This document shows, in pieces, positions 47,383-59,875 of a DNA stretch of 64,000 nucleotides. The translations under genes and the position numbers were made by a program. Positions within the stretch are counted from its first letter, which is position 1, and each line of letters opens with the position of its first letter. The notes beneath the pieces are model-generated. The model was not told the DNA's origin, ran no database searches, and saw nothing but the letters and a program-made list of their open reading frames with translations. The stretch covers positions 124,001 to 188,000 of the forward strand of contig NZ_UIHB01000005.1 in assembly GCF_900476395.1 (NCBI RefSeq). The letters run 5' to 3'. The DNA is from Xanthomonas euroxanthea. GTDB taxonomy: Bacteria; Pseudomonadota; Gammaproteobacteria; Xanthomonadales; Xanthomonadaceae.

Positions 47383-47646
47383 GCGCACCAGGATTCGCCG
47401 CCGCCCACCGACGACTGCGCTCGTGCCGGGCAGGGCCGGCCGGTGAATCGCATCGGCGTGCATCGCGTGTGCCTTGCGGATCCTGCGCCGTTTACGCAAG
47501 CAGGAGGATTGCTCGCTACAACTGGTTGACCGTTCCTGAGCGGGATACGCCTGGCGCAGCGCATCCCCGGCAGTGCAGCGACACTGCACGATCGCCGACC
47601 AGCTGCAACCGACATCCGGGCACCGCGATGCCCGGATGCGCGCAGC

Positions 47647-49275
47647 TCAGCCGACGCCGGTGGGCCCATCCAGCAGCATGCGGATCCGCTTGAGCAGTTC
47701 CTTCTGCGTGTACGGCTTGTTGACCACGTCAAATTCCGCACCGCCGACGTCGGTGCGCTCGATGCTGGCATCGGCATAGCCGGTGGTCAGCAGGACCTTG
47801 ACCCTGGGCAGCATGCGCCGCGCCTCGCGTGCCAGCACCACGCCATTCATGCCGCCGGGCATGATCAGATCGGTAAACACTGCGTCCACCTCCGGATGCT
47901 GTTCCAGCACCTCGACCGCCTCGCGTCCGCTGGATGCGGTCAGGATGCGGTAACCGGCATCTTCCAGGAACATCTGCGCCACCACCGCCACATCCGGCTT
48001 GTCTTCCACGATCAGGATGGTCTCGCTGCCGCCCTTGTCGATCGCGCGGCCCTTGGCCGCCTGCAGCTCGTTCTCGAACTCGCTGGAAGCGGGAAAGTAC
48101 AGCCGCACCGTGGTGCCCTCGCCCACTTCGCTGGAGATGCGCACGGTGCCGCCGGATTGCTTGACGAAGCCGTACACCATCGACAGGCCCAGGCCTGTGC
48201 CCTGCCCTTCGTCCTTGGTGGTGAAGAACGGCTCCATGACCCGGCTGGCGACATCCGGCGGCATGCCCGAACCGGTATCGCTCACCGCAAGGCTCACATA
48301 ACGGCCCGGTGCCAGCTGGTGATACATCGCCAGATCGTGGCTGGTGATTTCCACATTCTGCGTCTGCACCGTGACCTGCTTGCGCTCGACCTGCGCCATC
48401 GCATCGCGCGCGTTGATCAACACGTTCAACAACGCCACTTCGGCCTGCGTGGTATCGATCTGGCAATTCCACAGCCGCTCGTCCAGCGACTGCTGCATGG
48501 TGATGCCGCCGCCCAGCACGCGCTCGGCCATGTTGTTCATGCCCGACACCAGACCGTTGAGGTTCACCACCCGCCCGCGCAACTTCTGCTTGCGCGAAAA
48601 CGCCAGCAGTTGCTGCGTGAGCGTAGCCGCCTTGGCGGCTGCCGCAGCCGCGTGCTCGGCACTGAAGGCGATGCGCTGCGCGTTGTCGCCGCCCTTGTTG
48701 GCCATCATCTGGATCACTTCCAGGTGGCCGGCCATCACCTGCAACAGATTGTTGAAATCGTGCGCAATGCCGCCGGTCAGCTGCCCCAGCGCTTCCATCT
48801 TCTGCGCCTGGCGCAAGGCGTCCTCGGCATCGCGGCGACGGCTCACATCCAGCTGCGAGCCGAAGAAATACACCAGACGGCCGCTCTCGTCGAACACTGG
48901 TGAGACGAACAGCGCATTCCAGAACGACGAACCGTCCTTGCGGTAATTCAGCACTTCGGTGGCGAATTCGCGCCGGTTTTCGATCGATTCGCGGACATCG
49001 TCGATGCTGGAGCGGTCGGTCTCCGGCCCCTGCAGGAAGCGGCAGTTGTTGCCGATGATCTCCTCTGCCGAATACCCGGTCATTTCCAGGAATGCGCGGT
49101 TGGCGAACACGATCGGATTGTCCGGCAGATGCGGGTCGGTCACCGTCATCGGCATCCGCGTGGTCTCCACCGCCGCAAAGAAGATATCCGAGCGATGTTT
49201 CTCGACCGGAAGACTGCGTGATTCGCCGATGTGAGGCGCTCGTGGCTCTCCGTACCCAGGATCGTTCAAGTGCAT
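47647..49275 (-). CDS. LOV-domain hybrid histidine kinase / response regulator
   Basis: Cytosolic blue-light receptor kinase, 542 residues from the ATG at 49275. The LOV/PAS domain (about 30-145) has the flavin-adduct motif GNNCRFLQG with photoactive C78. The HisKA domain carries H172 in [14 protein letters not shown]. The HATPase domain has [20 protein letters not shown] and [13 protein letters not shown]-terminal receiver has phospho-acceptor D469 in [10 protein letters not shown] and lysine in NKPY. No transmembrane segment. LOV hybrid kinases of this design are known in Xanthomonas, where they affect adhesion and virulence traits. The open frame upstream to 50226 overlaps another gene and is not used. 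Confidence 0.95.
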   Translation of the reverse strand: MHLNDPGYGEPRAPHIGESRSLPVEKHRSDIFFAAVETTRMPMTVTDPHLPDNPIVFANRAFLEMTGYSAEEIIGNNCRFLQGPETDRSSIDDVRESIENRREFATEVLNYRKDGSSFWNALFVSPVFDESGRLVYFFGSQLDVSRRRDAEDALRQAQKMEALGQLTGGIAHDFNNLLQVMAGHLEVIQMMANKGGDNAQRIAFSAEHAAAAAAKAATLTQQLLAFSRKQKLRGRVVNLNGLVSGMNNMAERVLGGGITMQQSLDERLWNCQIDTTQAEVALLNVLINARDAMAQVERKQVTVQTQNVEITSHDLAMYHQLAPGRYVSLAVSDTGSGMPPDVASRVMEPFFTTKDEGQGTGLGLSMVYGFVKQSGGTVRISSEVGEGTTVRLYFPASSEFENELQAAKGRAIDKGGSETILIVEDKPDVAVVAQMFLEDAGYRILTASSGREAVEVLEQHPEVDAVFTDLIMPGGMNGVVLAREARRMLPRVKVLLTTGYADASIERTDVGGAEFDVVNKPYTQKELLKRIRMLLDGPTGVG

Positions 49276-49776
49276 GTTCTCCGCGGGGCCATTCCCGTGG
49301 CGACAGTCTAGTTGGGGCCGGTGAGCTGATCCCTCACATCCATGAGCCTTTCCCGTACGGCCGCGCCCGCCGACGCAACCCAACCCGCCTGACGCAGCAC
49401 GTGCCGATGCGGCGCCTGCGTTGACACCACGTCGATGCCCGCCGCAGCGGCCACCAGCAGCCCCGTGCCCGCATCGCCGGCACATCCAGCCATGGTCCGT
49501 GCACGGCCCGGTCAACCGACGAAACGCGATGGCGCCCACCGCCGCAGGCACCGGCGTGCAGGCACGCGCGCAGCTGTGAGCCATTGCCTTCGCCGTCGCT
49601 TGCTGAAAGCAGGTTAATGGTGGCGCGACAGGCCGTCCGTGGCAGGCAGGCGCATCGGCGGTTTTGCCGTAGCATGCGCAGGCAGCAAGCAGCTCCTGCG
49701 CTTCATTCGGCCGTTCTGGCGCCGTTGCGCGCGTCCTTCCAGCCAGCGCAGGTTCTGGCGACCATGCGATGCCACC
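49276..49776. other. Divergent intergenic region, kinase and methyltransferase genes
   Basis: About 500 bases separating two divergent genes. No gene, tRNA, or clear palindrome found; it should hold both promoters. Confidence 0.5.
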
Positions 49777-50451
49777 ATGCCGGGCTACCAGACCCAGATT
49801 CACGAATTGACCTTCGGGCAACTGACCTACGTCATCCGCGCACTTGCCGATAAACAGCAATACGCCGATCCGGACGAGAGTGCGTCCGATGCGGGCATCT
49901 CTTCGGCGCAATGGAGCCTGTTCGGACAGGTCTGGCCTGCGGGTCGACTGCTGGCCGAAGCGATGGCCACGCGCCCGATCGACGGCAAGCGCATTCTCGA
50001 ACTCGGTTGCGGCCTGGGGCTGGCCAGCCTGGTGTTGCGCAGGCGCGGCGCCGACGTGGTCGCCAGCGACCATCATCCGCTGGCCGAGGTGTTTCTGGCG
50101 TACAACGCTGCGCTCAACTCGCTTGACTCGGTGCCGTATCGCCGGCTCGACTGGGACGCCGGCGCGCTGAACATGGGCCAGTTCGACATGATCATCGCCA
50201 GCGACGTGCTCTACGAGAGCCGCCACGCCACCATGCTGGCCACCCTGATCCCTGCGTTGGCCAAGCCCTCGTGCGAGATCGTCATCAGCGACCCGGGCCG
50301 CGGCAATGCCAACGCGCTCTCGCGCATGCTGGCGGACATCGGGTTTTCGTTGGTCGCCGGCGAGCGCCAGGCCGCCGCCCAGGTGGCCAAGGCGCCGCGC
50401 CTGTTCGTCTACCGGCGCAACATGGACAACTGGTGGCCGGCAGGCGGCTAA
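49777..50451 (+). CDS. Class I SAM-dependent methyltransferase (METTL21/NNMT-like)
   Basis: 224 residues from the ATG at 49777. SAM motif I is [15 protein letters not shown], the acidic residue is in [11 protein letters not shown], and IIASDVLYE is the D-x-x-Y type catalytic region of the lysine-methyltransferase-like (METTL21) group. Substrate unknown; a protein target is possible. Starts upstream of 49777 are less like the family. Confidence 0.8.
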   Translation: MPGYQTQIHELTFGQLTYVIRALADKQQYADPDESASDAGISSAQWSLFGQVWPAGRLLAEAMATRPIDGKRILELGCGLGLASLVLRRRGADVVASDHHPLAEVFLAYNAALNSLDSVPYRRLDWDAGALNMGQFDMIIASDVLYESRHATMLATLIPALAKPSCEIVISDPGRGNANALSRMLADIGFSLVAGERQAAAQVAKAPRLFVYRRNMDNWWPAGG

Positions 50452-50464
50452 GCGGCCTGCCGCT

Positions 50465-51067
50465 TCACTCGACTGCAGGGTTATAGGCAGACAGGGCGAT
50501 CGGCTTGCGCGGATCGGCCTTGATCTCCTTGTGCTCGCTCATGCGCAGCGCGTCGACATCGGGCGAGTCGTCCGAGTTCATCTCCCAGCCTTCCAGCACA
50601 CGCTTGTGGAAGAACACCCCGCCACTCGCACGGTCATAGCGGAACGTGATGTAGTCGGTCCAGTGCTGGCCGCAGGCCACGCCATTTTGCACGGTGAAGT
50701 AGGCGCCCTTGGCCACCAGGCCGTCTTCGCCATCCAGAAACGGATCGCACTGCCCGCCTTCGTCGGCCTTGAAGATCACCCGCGTATTGCGCCCGGCGAT
50801 CGCAAAGCCGCCATCGGCGGTCGCCATCACGACCAGCAGGGTCCGCGCCGGCGCCGGGGCGCCGTCTGCCTTGCGTGCATCTTCTGTGGCGGCGCGCAGG
50901 GCCACCACATAATCCGGCCGCCCATCTCCGCTCAGATCCGCCTCGGCAAGGCCGATGACCGTTTGCCCGGACGGCAGCAGCCTGGACGCAGCAGCAGGCA
51001 GCGTCGCTGCGCCGCACGGCGCAACGGCTGTCAGTGTCAGGGCCAACCACCAGTATCGCGTTGTCAT
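50465..51067 (-). CDS. Exported hypothetical protein
   Basis: 200 residues from the ATG at 51067 with signal peptide [39 protein letters not shown] resembles an FG-GAP/VCBS calcium-loop motif. Two later cysteines ([11 protein letters not shown] and GVACGQHW) may form a disulfide. No function assigned. Convergent with the methyltransferase gene. Confidence 0.75.
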   Translation of the reverse strand: MTTRYWWLALTLTAVAPCGAATLPAAASRLLPSGQTVIGLAEADLSGDGRPDYVVALRAATEDARKADGAPAPARTLLVVMATADGGFAIAGRNTRVIFKADEGGQCDPFLDGEDGLVAKGAYFTVQNGVACGQHWTDYITFRYDRASGGVFFHKRVLEGWEMNSDDSPDVDALRMSEHKEIKADPRKPIALSAYNPAVE

Positions 51068-51258
51068 TGCCGTTCCTTCATGTGCATGGGACGCCAGCAT
51101 ACGCGGCGATCCAGCTCGGCCGGCCGGTGGTGCACTGCGCGAGATCGCATCCGCATGGGCGATTGCAGCCCATTGCATCACACCGGCACTCAATCGCGTG
51201 GCCGCCGGTTCGATGATGCGAGCACGCCTGCCGCGCTGCCGGCGCCAGACGTCAGACG

Positions 51259-51516
51259 TCAGCGGCGATATTCCTTCGGGTCCAGAAACTCGGCCAGGCA
51301 GGAACCCACACGCAGCGCCTGCTCGCGCGCATCACCGCGGTATTCGCCCTGCCCCGCACCTTCGATCGTGGCGATCGGCGAGGCGCGGTCGCGGTGATAC
51401 ACGAACGCCGTCGACGACCACTGCGTCTGTCCAGGGGCCTGACTTTCCATCGTTTCCACGCGGAACTCACCGCAGTACCCGTGAATCAACGTGCGTCGAA
51501 GTGTTTTGTGCGTCAT
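51259..51516 (-). CDS. Small hypothetical protein
   Basis: 85 residues from the ATG at 51516. Sequence starts MTHKTLRRTLIHGYCGEFRV and includes SSTAFVYHRDRASPIATIEG and a charged C-terminus ending LDPKEYRR. No signal peptide or recognised domain. A longer frame to 51657 exists but the added part is low-complexity. Confidence 0.6.
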   Translation of the reverse strand: MTHKTLRRTLIHGYCGEFRVETMESQAPGQTQWSSTAFVYHRDRASPIATIEGAGQGEYRGDAREQALRVGSCLAEFLDPKEYRR

Positions 51517-51836
51517 GCGCGGAAGTATCGCCACGTGCAGTTGAAGACGACGTGGAAAAAACCGCCGCGACCCGGCCGGGCGCGAGCAAATGCAGTCCTT
51601 CCCTTTACTCCCCCGGCGCACGCTGCCGGGCCTCCTTGAGGACGCAACCGGCAGCACCCGAACGCTGGCGTGACAGCGCAGAGCGACACGGCAATTCGTC
51701 CAGCCGCATGCGACAGGTCTGCCGGCAGACGCAGCACATCCACCTGCAGCACTCGCTGCAACGTGGGATCAATAAAAACGGGAAGAGATGCATATCCGGC
51801 GACTGCCGGGAAGCCTTGCGATCGAAGGCTTGGAAA
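51517..51836. other. Intergenic region next to tRNA-Phe
   Basis: 320 bases between the small hypothetical gene and the tRNA. Several overlapping frames read through on both strands but none has a credible start or motif. I see nothing definite. Confidence 0.5.
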
Positions 51837-51912
51837 TGGTGGCCGAGGACGGAATCGAACCGCCGACACGGGGATTTTCAATCCCCTGCTCTACCAACTG
51901 AGCTACTCGGCC
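51837..51912 (-). tRNA. tRNA-Phe (anticodon GAA)
   Basis: On the minus strand a complete cloverleaf starts GGCCGAGTAGCTCAGTTGG, with an anticodon stem GGGGA/TCCCC around loop TTGAAAA (anticodon GAA), T-loop GGTTCGATTCC, acceptor CTCGGCC, discriminator A and an encoded CCA. Length 76 with CCA. Confidence 0.97.
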
Positions 51913-52091
51913 ACTATCGCAACATGCTGCCTGCGTTGCGAGGACGCGCATCATAGCGAGCAGGCGCAGTTTGGGCAAGCCTTGCGATGAACTTTGTTGC
52001 GGGCCGGCGCGACACCTGTGCTTTCCTGCACCGGTTCACGCCGCGTGGCGGGCGGCATGGCCTAGCCTGCGCAGGTCCGGAGGAGATTGTC

Positions 52092-52628
52092 ATGCGCCTG
52101 CCCCGCCTGCTGTTGTCGTTCGCCTTGCTGCTGCCGCTGGCGGCCGCCGCCCAACCGCCGGTACGCGCAGTGCCGCAACTGGACATCTCCCGCTACGCGG
52201 GCCAGTGGCACGAGATCGCGCATCTTCCGGTGTCGTTCCAGAACAAGTGCCGCAGCGACATCACCGCCAGCTACACCTTGCGCGACGATGGCCTGATCGG
52301 CGTGCGCAACGGCTGCCGCACCGCCGATGGCGAGCTGGCCCAGGCCGACGGGGTGGCGCGCCCGGTCGCTGGCCAGCCCGGGCAGCTGCAGGTGCGCTTT
52401 GCCCCGGAATGGTTGAGCTGGTTGCCGCTGGTGTGGGCCGACTACTGGGTGATCGCCCTCGACCCGGACTATCAATGGGCCATGGTCGGCGAGCCGGATC
52501 GCAACTATCTCTGGATCCTGTCGCGCTCGCCGCAGATGCCGCGCGCGCAGTTCGAACAGCTCAAGGCCCGGGCCGCGCAGATGGGCTACGACCTGTCGCC
52601 GCTGATCGTGGCTGCGCCGCTGCCCTGA
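52092..52628 (+). CDS. blc: Bacterial lipocalin (Blc-like)
   Basis: 178 residues from the ATG at 52092, preceded by GGAGGAG. Signal peptide 1-20 (ending AAAA); no lipobox cysteine, unlike E. coli Blc, so it is probably periplasmic and soluble. Lipocalin features are YAGQWHEIAHLP (the G-x-W motif), YWVIALDPDYQWAMVG and YLWILSRSP. Likely binds lipids or other hydrophobic molecules. The frame is open to 51987 but those residues are not signal-like. Confidence 0.9.
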   Translation: MRLPRLLLSFALLLPLAAAAQPPVRAVPQLDISRYAGQWHEIAHLPVSFQNKCRSDITASYTLRDDGLIGVRNGCRTADGELAQADGVARPVAGQPGQLQVRFAPEWLSWLPLVWADYWVIALDPDYQWAMVGEPDRNYLWILSRSPQMPRAQFEQLKARAAQMGYDLSPLIVAAPLP

Positions 52629-52753
52629 CTCCGGTGGCCGGCCCACCGCGCGCCGCGCATCACACGCCGCATTGCACGCGCGCCGGCAGCAAGGCAGCAA
52701 CCGTACTGCGTAGTATTCTTGGCGCCGCCTCATCCCGCCAAGGACTTCAGTAC

Positions 52754-53230
52754 ATGCGTCGCGCCTCCCGTCTCCTGATCGTCTCGCTGGCCTGCGGCCT
52801 GCTGCTGAGCGCCTGCGGCGGTGCGGTACGCCGCGTGTCCGAGCCGGCTGCCAGCATCCAGCAATTGACCGTGCGTACCGATGGCTCCTGGTCGGTCGAT
52901 CTGCGGCTGCAGAACTACAGCAGCATCCCGATGCAGTTCGAGCGCGTGGCGCTGGAGATTTCCGCCGGCGATCAGGTCGCCGGCAAGCTCGACCAGACCG
53001 TCGGCATCTCGATCGGCCCGGAAACCGCCGACGTGGTGACCGTCAACGTGCAGCCAACCTCGCTGGGCCGCATCACCGTCGCCGACGTGCTGGCCGGTGG
53101 CCGCTCGCTGCCTTACGCGCTCAAGGGCACGGTATGGGCGACGCCGCAGGACAAGAAGCAGCGCGATTTCAGCGTCGAGTCGCGCAACACGCTTAGCCCG
53201 GCGCCCGGCCTCAACGGCGTGCTGCGCTGA
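52754..53230 (+). CDS. LEA-type-2 domain lipoprotein
   Basis: 158 residues from the ATG at 52754, preceded by AAGGA. Lipoprotein signal with lipobox LLSAC at C21. The rest is a beta-rich domain resembling LEA14/WHy type (VDLRLQNYSSIPMQFERVALEISAG read as alternating strands). Possibly an envelope stress or lipid-handling protein; function unknown. Lies 38 bases upstream of the acyl-CoA dehydrogenase gene. Confidence 0.8.
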   Translation: MRRASRLLIVSLACGLLLSACGGAVRRVSEPAASIQQLTVRTDGSWSVDLRLQNYSSIPMQFERVALEISAGDQVAGKLDQTVGISIGPETADVVTVNVQPTSLGRITVADVLAGGRSLPYALKGTVWATPQDKKQRDFSVESRNTLSPAPGLNGVLR

Positions 53231-53267
53231 CGCGCACGCCTTCCCGCACTCGTTTGAAGGATCCCGC

Positions 53268-55061
<1,794 letters not shown>

Positions 55062-55092
55062 GCAAGCGCCCTCCTCGCGGCGGGCTGCCGCC

Positions 55093-55356
55093 GTCGTAGC
55101 AGCGGACCTGGCCGCGACGAGGCGGTACCGATCGGCGAGACGTCGCGCCCGGGTGCGCTCCTACGGCAACCTCACAGGATTCACCGCTGTCGTAGGAGCG
55201 GACCTGGCCGCGACGGCGCATTACCGATCAGCGAGATGTCGCGCCCGGGTGCGCTCCTACGGCAAACTCACAGGATTCACCGCTGTCGTAGGAGCGGACC
55301 TGGCCGCGACGGGCATTACCGATCGGCGAACATCGCGCCCAGGTGCGCTCCTACGG
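55093..55356. repeat. Three tandem 96-bp palindromic repeats
   Basis: Units begin at 55093, 55189 and 55285, an exact 96-base period; the third is truncated after its palindrome. Each has GTAGGAGCGGACCTGGCCGC on the left (first copy GTAGCAGCG) and GGGTGCGCTCCTACGG on the right, so each folds on itself. Linker CTCACAGGATTCACCGCTGT separates them. A related single copy is at 35232-35320. Confidence 0.9.
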
Positions 55357-55510
55357 CTAAACCAGGCTTTCAACGCGCAAGGATTGGGCACGCAGCACGG
55401 CGGCATCGCGGCCGGGCGGGCCGTGCTGATCCCTTGATTGCAATAAGCGCGCCACGGCCCGTCGCTGCGATACACAAACTGTCAACGATCGGGTATAAGC
55501 TGTTTTCCCG

Positions 55511-56167
55511 ATGGAGACAGACACGCACGCAGGTGATGTGATCGTCCCCGGAGGCTCCTCAGCCCCGGTCACGGGCAGCGCTGTCGCTGCAATCCAGCAA
55601 CTTCACACCTTGCGCCTGCTTTCGCTCGATGCGCATGGTCGCGTACTGGACTGGATCAACTGGCAGGATGCCGCCTGCCTGTACGCACGCGGTGCGGTGT
55701 CCTGGACCCTGGGCGAGCCCTGCATGGAGATCCACGGCGGCATGTCGCGGCTCACCGGCGAGCGCAGCACGCTGGCATTGCATCCCATCATCGCCGCACG
55801 CGGGCATGCCCGTTCGCGCGCGCTGGACCCGACGCCGACCCTCAGCAACACCGCCCTGTTCGCGCGCGACTCGCAGTTGTGCATGTATTGCGGCCAGCAC
55901 TTCAGTCGCCCGCAGCTGACCCGCGATCACGTCATGCCGGTCTCCAAGGGTGGCCGCGACAGCTGGGAGAACGTGGTCACCGCCTGCTTCCAGTGCAACT
56001 CGCGCAAGGCCAACCGGACGCCACAGCAGGCGCATATGCCACTGCTGGCCGTGCCTTATCGCCCCAGCTGGATCGAGCACCTGATCCTGTCCAACCGCAA
56101 CATCCTGTCCGACCAGATGGCGTTCCTGCGCGCGCAGTTGCCCAAGCGCTCGAAACTGTCGCTGTAG
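55511..56167 (+). CDS. HNH endonuclease family protein
   Basis: 218 residues. The HNH fold is at about 118-170: CMYCGQHF, then LTRDHVMPVSKGGRDSWENV with the catalytic histidine, and ACFQCNSRKANR, giving a C-x2-C/C-x2-C zinc site. The N-terminal 110 residues are of unknown role and include LDWINWQDAACLYARGAVSW. This arrangement is common and chromosomal in proteobacteria; no mobile context here. The C-terminus ends KRSKLSL. Confidence 0.9.
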   Translation: METDTHAGDVIVPGGSSAPVTGSAVAAIQQLHTLRLLSLDAHGRVLDWINWQDAACLYARGAVSWTLGEPCMEIHGGMSRLTGERSTLALHPIIAARGHARSRALDPTPTLSNTALFARDSQLCMYCGQHFSRPQLTRDHVMPVSKGGRDSWENVVTACFQCNSRKANRTPQQAHMPLLAVPYRPSWIEHLILSNRNILSDQMAFLRAQLPKRSKLSL

Positions 56168-56566
56168 GCCGCTACCCGCTGGCTCGACACGACGCTCCGG
56201 CTGGATCGACGAGACAGGCGCGGGATCGTCCGACCGATGTGTGGCAACGCGCACCGGCGAGCGCGTCGACTCGACGCAACCCGCAGCACACAGCGCCTCC
56301 ACGCAATGCGCAGCCCCGACGCTTCCTCGAGCATTCACGGCGACCCGGCCAGCCTGCACATCGCACGGCCACGCAGCCTCGCTGGCCAGTGTCACAGGCC
56401 CTTTGACCCGGGTGCGGCGGATTGCCGCACCTGCGCCAAGGATGCAACCGACGCGCCTGCACTGCCGACCGTGCCCAACCGTCACTTCCCGCTGACAGCT
56501 GAACCGGTTTGCTTGCCGGGCCTTCGCATGGGGAGGACAATACGGCTTCAGAACATTGACACGATG
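56168..56566. other. Intergenic region upstream of dxs
   Basis: About 400 bases. GGGAGGA occurs at about 56531, 33 bases before the dxs ATG pair and just after an in-frame ATG at 56528, which could be an alternative dxs start. No other feature seen. Confidence 0.5.
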
Positions 56567-58483
56567 ATGATCGACTCCACCCGCTATCCGCGCCTGTCCC
56601 GCATCCAGACCCCCGACGATCTGCGCACTTTCGACGAGGCCGATCTCACCGCGATCGCCGAGGAGCTGCGCGCCTACCTCATCGAATCGGTGGGCAAGAG
56701 CGGCGGGCATTTTGCGGCCGGCCTGGGCGTGATCGAACTCACCGTCGCCCTGCACTACCTGTATCAGACCCCGGTCGATCAGTTGGTGTGGGACGTGGGC
56801 CACCAGACCTATCCGCACAAGATCCTCACCGGCCGCCGCGACCAGATCCACACGGTCAAGCAGAAGGACGGCGTGGCGCCGTTCCCCAAGCGCGAAGAGA
56901 GCATCTACGACACCTTCGGCGTCGGGCATTCCTCGACCTCGATCTCGGCTGCGCTGGGCATGGCGATCGCCGCCCAGCGCAGTGGCGACGAGCGCAAGGT
57001 GGTGGCGGTGATCGGCGACGGCGCGATGACCGCCGGCATGGTCTACGAGGCACTCAACCACGCCGGCGGCATGGACCCGGAGCCGAACCTGCTGGTGATC
57101 CTCAACGACAACCGCATGTCGATCTCCGAAGCGGTCGGCGGGCTGACCAAGATGCTGGGGCGTGCCAGCGGCAGCCGCACCCTCAATGCCATCCGCGAGG
57201 GCGGCAAGAAGATCCTCGGCGACAAGAAGAACAACCCCACCGCGCGCTTCGTGCGGCGCTGGGAAGAACACTGGAAAGGCATGTTCGTGCCGTCCACGCT
57301 GTTCGAGGAAATGGGCTTTCACTACACCGGCCCGATCGACGGCCATGACCTGCCCGGCCTGGTCGGCGCACTGAAGACGCTCAAGACCCTCAAGGGCCCG
57401 CAGCTGCTGCACGTCATCACCACCAAGGGCAAGGGCTACGAGCTGGCCGAAGGCGACCAGATCGGCTACCACGCCGTCGGTCCGTTCGACCCGAGCAAGG
57501 GCCTGGTCGCCAAGACCGGCGCCAAGAAGCCGACCTATACCGATGTCTTCAGCGACTGGGTCTGCGACATGGCCGCGGCCGAACCCAGGCTGCTGGTGAT
57601 CACCCCGGCGATGCGCGAAGGCTCGGGCCTGGTGCGTTTCAGCAAGGAATATCCGCAGCGCTATTTCGACGTGGCGATCGCCGAGCAGCATGCGGTGACG
57701 CTGGCCGCCGGCATGGCCACGCAAGGCGCCAAACCGGTGGTGGCGATCTACTCCACCTTCCTGCAGCGCGGCTACGACCAGCTGGTGCACGACGTGGCAG
57801 TACAGAAGCTCGACGTGCTGTTTGCGATCGACCGCGGCGGCGTGGTCGGCCCGGATGGCGCCACCCACGCCGGCAACCTGGATCTGAGCTTCCTGCGCTG
57901 CGTCCCGCACATGGTGGTGATGGCGCCGGCCGACGAGGCCGAATGCCGTCAGATGCTGACCACCGGCGTGCGTTACGAAGGCCCGGCGGCCGTGCGCTAC
58001 CCGCGCGGCACCGGCCCGGGCGTGGCCCTGGATGCCTCGCTGACCACCCTGCCGATCGGCAAGGCGCAGCTGCGTCACAGTGGCACACGCATCGCCCTGC
58101 TGGGCTTTGGCGCGAGCGTGGACGCGGCCGAAGCGGTCGGCCGCGAGCTTGGCCTGACCGTGGTCAACATGCGTTTCGTCAAACCGCTCGACAAGGCCAT
58201 GCTGCTGGAGCTGGCCAGCAGCCACGAAGGCTTCGTCACCATCGAAGACAATGTCGTCGCCGGCGGCGCGGGCTCCGGCGTGGCAGAACTGCTCAACGCC
58301 GAAGCGGTCACCCTGCCGATGCTGCACCTGGGCCTGCCGGACAGCTTCCAGCACCACGCCAGCCGCGAAGACCTGCTGGCCGAAGCCGGCATCGACCAGG
58401 CCGGCATCCGCGCCGCCGTGCTCAAGCGTTGGCCGCAGTTGATGGCAGGCAAGGCGCCCTCGCGGAATGCGGCTGCAGGCTGA
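56567..58483 (+). CDS. dxs: 1-deoxy-D-xylulose-5-phosphate synthase
   Basis: Thiamine diphosphate enzyme joining pyruvate and glyceraldehyde 3-phosphate; first step of the MEP isoprenoid pathway. 638 residues from the second of two adjacent ATGs, beginning [19 protein letters not shown]. The ThDP motif is [18 protein letters not shown] with [12 protein letters not shown]; the transketolase-like pyrimidine domain has [34 protein letters not shown] is near the C-terminus. Start could also be 56564 or 56528. Confidence 0.98.
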   Translation: MIDSTRYPRLSRIQTPDDLRTFDEADLTAIAEELRAYLIESVGKSGGHFAAGLGVIELTVALHYLYQTPVDQLVWDVGHQTYPHKILTGRRDQIHTVKQKDGVAPFPKREESIYDTFGVGHSSTSISAALGMAIAAQRSGDERKVVAVIGDGAMTAGMVYEALNHAGGMDPEPNLLVILNDNRMSISEAVGGLTKMLGRASGSRTLNAIREGGKKILGDKKNNPTARFVRRWEEHWKGMFVPSTLFEEMGFHYTGPIDGHDLPGLVGALKTLKTLKGPQLLHVITTKGKGYELAEGDQIGYHAVGPFDPSKGLVAKTGAKKPTYTDVFSDWVCDMAAAEPRLLVITPAMREGSGLVRFSKEYPQRYFDVAIAEQHAVTLAAGMATQGAKPVVAIYSTFLQRGYDQLVHDVAVQKLDVLFAIDRGGVVGPDGATHAGNLDLSFLRCVPHMVVMAPADEAECRQMLTTGVRYEGPAAVRYPRGTGPGVALDASLTTLPIGKAQLRHSGTRIALLGFGASVDAAEAVGRELGLTVVNMRFVKPLDKAMLLELASSHEGFVTIEDNVVAGGAGSGVAELLNAEAVTLPMLHLGLPDSFQHHASREDLLAEAGIDQAGIRAAVLKRWPQLMAGKAPSRNAAAG

Positions 58484-58618
58484 GGCTTGCGCTGGTTGCA
58501 CGCAGCGGTAGTTGCGGCAGGCGGTTGGAAAATCGCCTGCCGGTCCCGGCAATGCCGTGCGCCGCGTGTTGACGCTGATGGATTGCCGCCGGGCGTAAGC
58601 GATCCGCCCGATGAGGCC

Positions 58619-59875
58619 TCAGATCTGCGGCACTGCACCGGTGCGTGCAAATGCATCCACCAGCCGCACGATGCGCGCCTGCGCCTCGATGTCGCGCAGT
58701 TCTGCCTGCAATCTACCCACGCCCGCCGGCACCCCGGTGGCAGCAAGCGCCTGGCGCAACAACGCAGGCAGGTCATCCAGCTTGCGCAGCCACCGCGACG
58801 CAGCTGCGCTGTGCAGGCGCGCGGCGTGGTCGAACTGGTCGTAATCCAGCGGAAAGACGATCGACGGCAGCCCTGCGGCCAGGCAGGCATACAGGATGCC
58901 GGCACCGCCATGATGGATGACCAGGGCGTAGCGATGCAGCTGCCGTGCGTAGTCCACGTACGGCAGGCGCTGGTAGTTGCCCTGCGTCTGCGCTGGCGGC
59001 GCGGCGGTATCGCCATCGCTGAAGTGGAAGATCACCTGCGGGAATTGCACGGCCACCGCACGCAGCACCTGATCCATCCGCTGCTTGACCCACTGCAGGT
59101 GCGTGCCCAGCGTCACCAGCACGTGCCGACGACCGGGGACGAACTGCGGCGGCGCCACCGTCGATGGCGGAGTGCACAGCTGCGGCCCGACGAAGCGCAC
59201 TGCCGCAGGCCAGCGCCGGGCCAGCTCGAACGACGGCAGCCCCAGGGTCAGGATGCAGTGTGGCGAATACACCGCCTCGCTGCGGTCGTTGCGATAGATC
59301 GCCGGCAATCCGGCTGCGCGCATCTGACCGCGGTAACACAGGTGCAGGCTCCGTTTGAATCCACGCGTCAGCCGCCGCGCCATGGCATGCCCGATCCGCT
59401 GCCATGCCGTGGATGCGGGGAGCAGACCACCGAAATACGCCGGCGGCCCGTCGCCGGTTTCGATCACGCATGGCGACGGCATGCTGGTCCACCAGGCGAT
59501 GCCCATCGCCTGTGCCGCCAATCCCGCGCTGGGCAAGGTGAAATCGGCGATCACCAGGTCCGGCCTGCGGTCGCGCCAGCGCTGCCGTACCGCATCGCCC
59601 ACGCGCGCCATCAGGCCAAGCGCCTGGTGCAACTGGCGGCGCAGCCGCAAGGGATTGTGGCCCACCGCATACGGCGGATTGGCGATCTCGCGCAGTTGCC
59701 GGTCGGCTTGCGCGTCCAGCACGCTGACGCCGCTCAGCCCGCAGGCATGGATGCGCGCCAGTGCCGCCGGCGTGCTGATGACGTGGACCTCGTGATGCGG
59801 CGCCAGCTGCAGGGCGATCGCCAGGATCGGATGCAGATGGCCGCTATACGGGGGTGCGATCAGATCAATGCGCAT
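58619..59875 (-). CDS. GT1-family UDP-glycosyltransferase (MGT-like)
   Basis: 418 residues from the ATG at 59875. GT-B fold: N-terminal acceptor domain starting MRIDLIAPPYSGHLHPILAIA, and C-terminal donor domain with VLVTLGTHLQWV and HHGGAGILYACLAAGLPSIV followed by DYDQFDHA. These resemble macrolide/zeaxanthin/rhamnosyl-type transferases acting on small hydrophobic acceptors. Last gene of the minus-strand cluster; its start overlaps the previous gene's end by 11 bases. Confidence 0.9.
   Translation of the reverse strand: MRIDLIAPPYSGHLHPILAIALQLAPHHEVHVISTPAALARIHACGLSGVSVLDAQADRQLREIANPPYAVGHNPLRLRRQLHQALGLMARVGDAVRQRWRDRRPDLVIADFTLPSAGLAAQAMGIAWWTSMPSPCVIETGDGPPAYFGGLLPASTAWQRIGHAMARRLTRGFKRSLHLCYRGQMRAAGLPAIYRNDRSEAVYSPHCILTLGLPSFELARRWPAAVRFVGPQLCTPPSTVAPPQFVPGRRHVLVTLGTHLQWVKQRMDQVLRAVAVQFPQVIFHFSDGDTAAPPAQTQGNYQRLPYVDYARQLHRYALVIHHGGAGILYACLAAGLPSIVFPLDYDQFDHAARLHSAAASRWLRKLDDLPALLRQALAATGVPAGVGRLQAELRDIEAQARIVRLVDAFARTGAVPQI

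Noticed and set aside
51837..51912. tRNA-Phe as an integration site with adjacent island
   Set aside because: No integrase and no repeated tRNA 3' end found on either side within the window.
55093..55356. Possible CRISPR array
   Set aside because: Three 96-base units with nearly identical content throughout, so there are no variable spacers; each unit is itself a palindrome and no cas gene is near.
55511..56167. HNH protein as a homing or phage endonuclease
   Set aside because: No intron, integrase, repeats or phage genes nearby, and base composition matches neighbours.
58517..58540. GCAGGCG/CGCCTGC hairpin after dxs as a terminator
   Set aside because: Seven-base stem without a T-run; could be incidental in GC-rich sequence.
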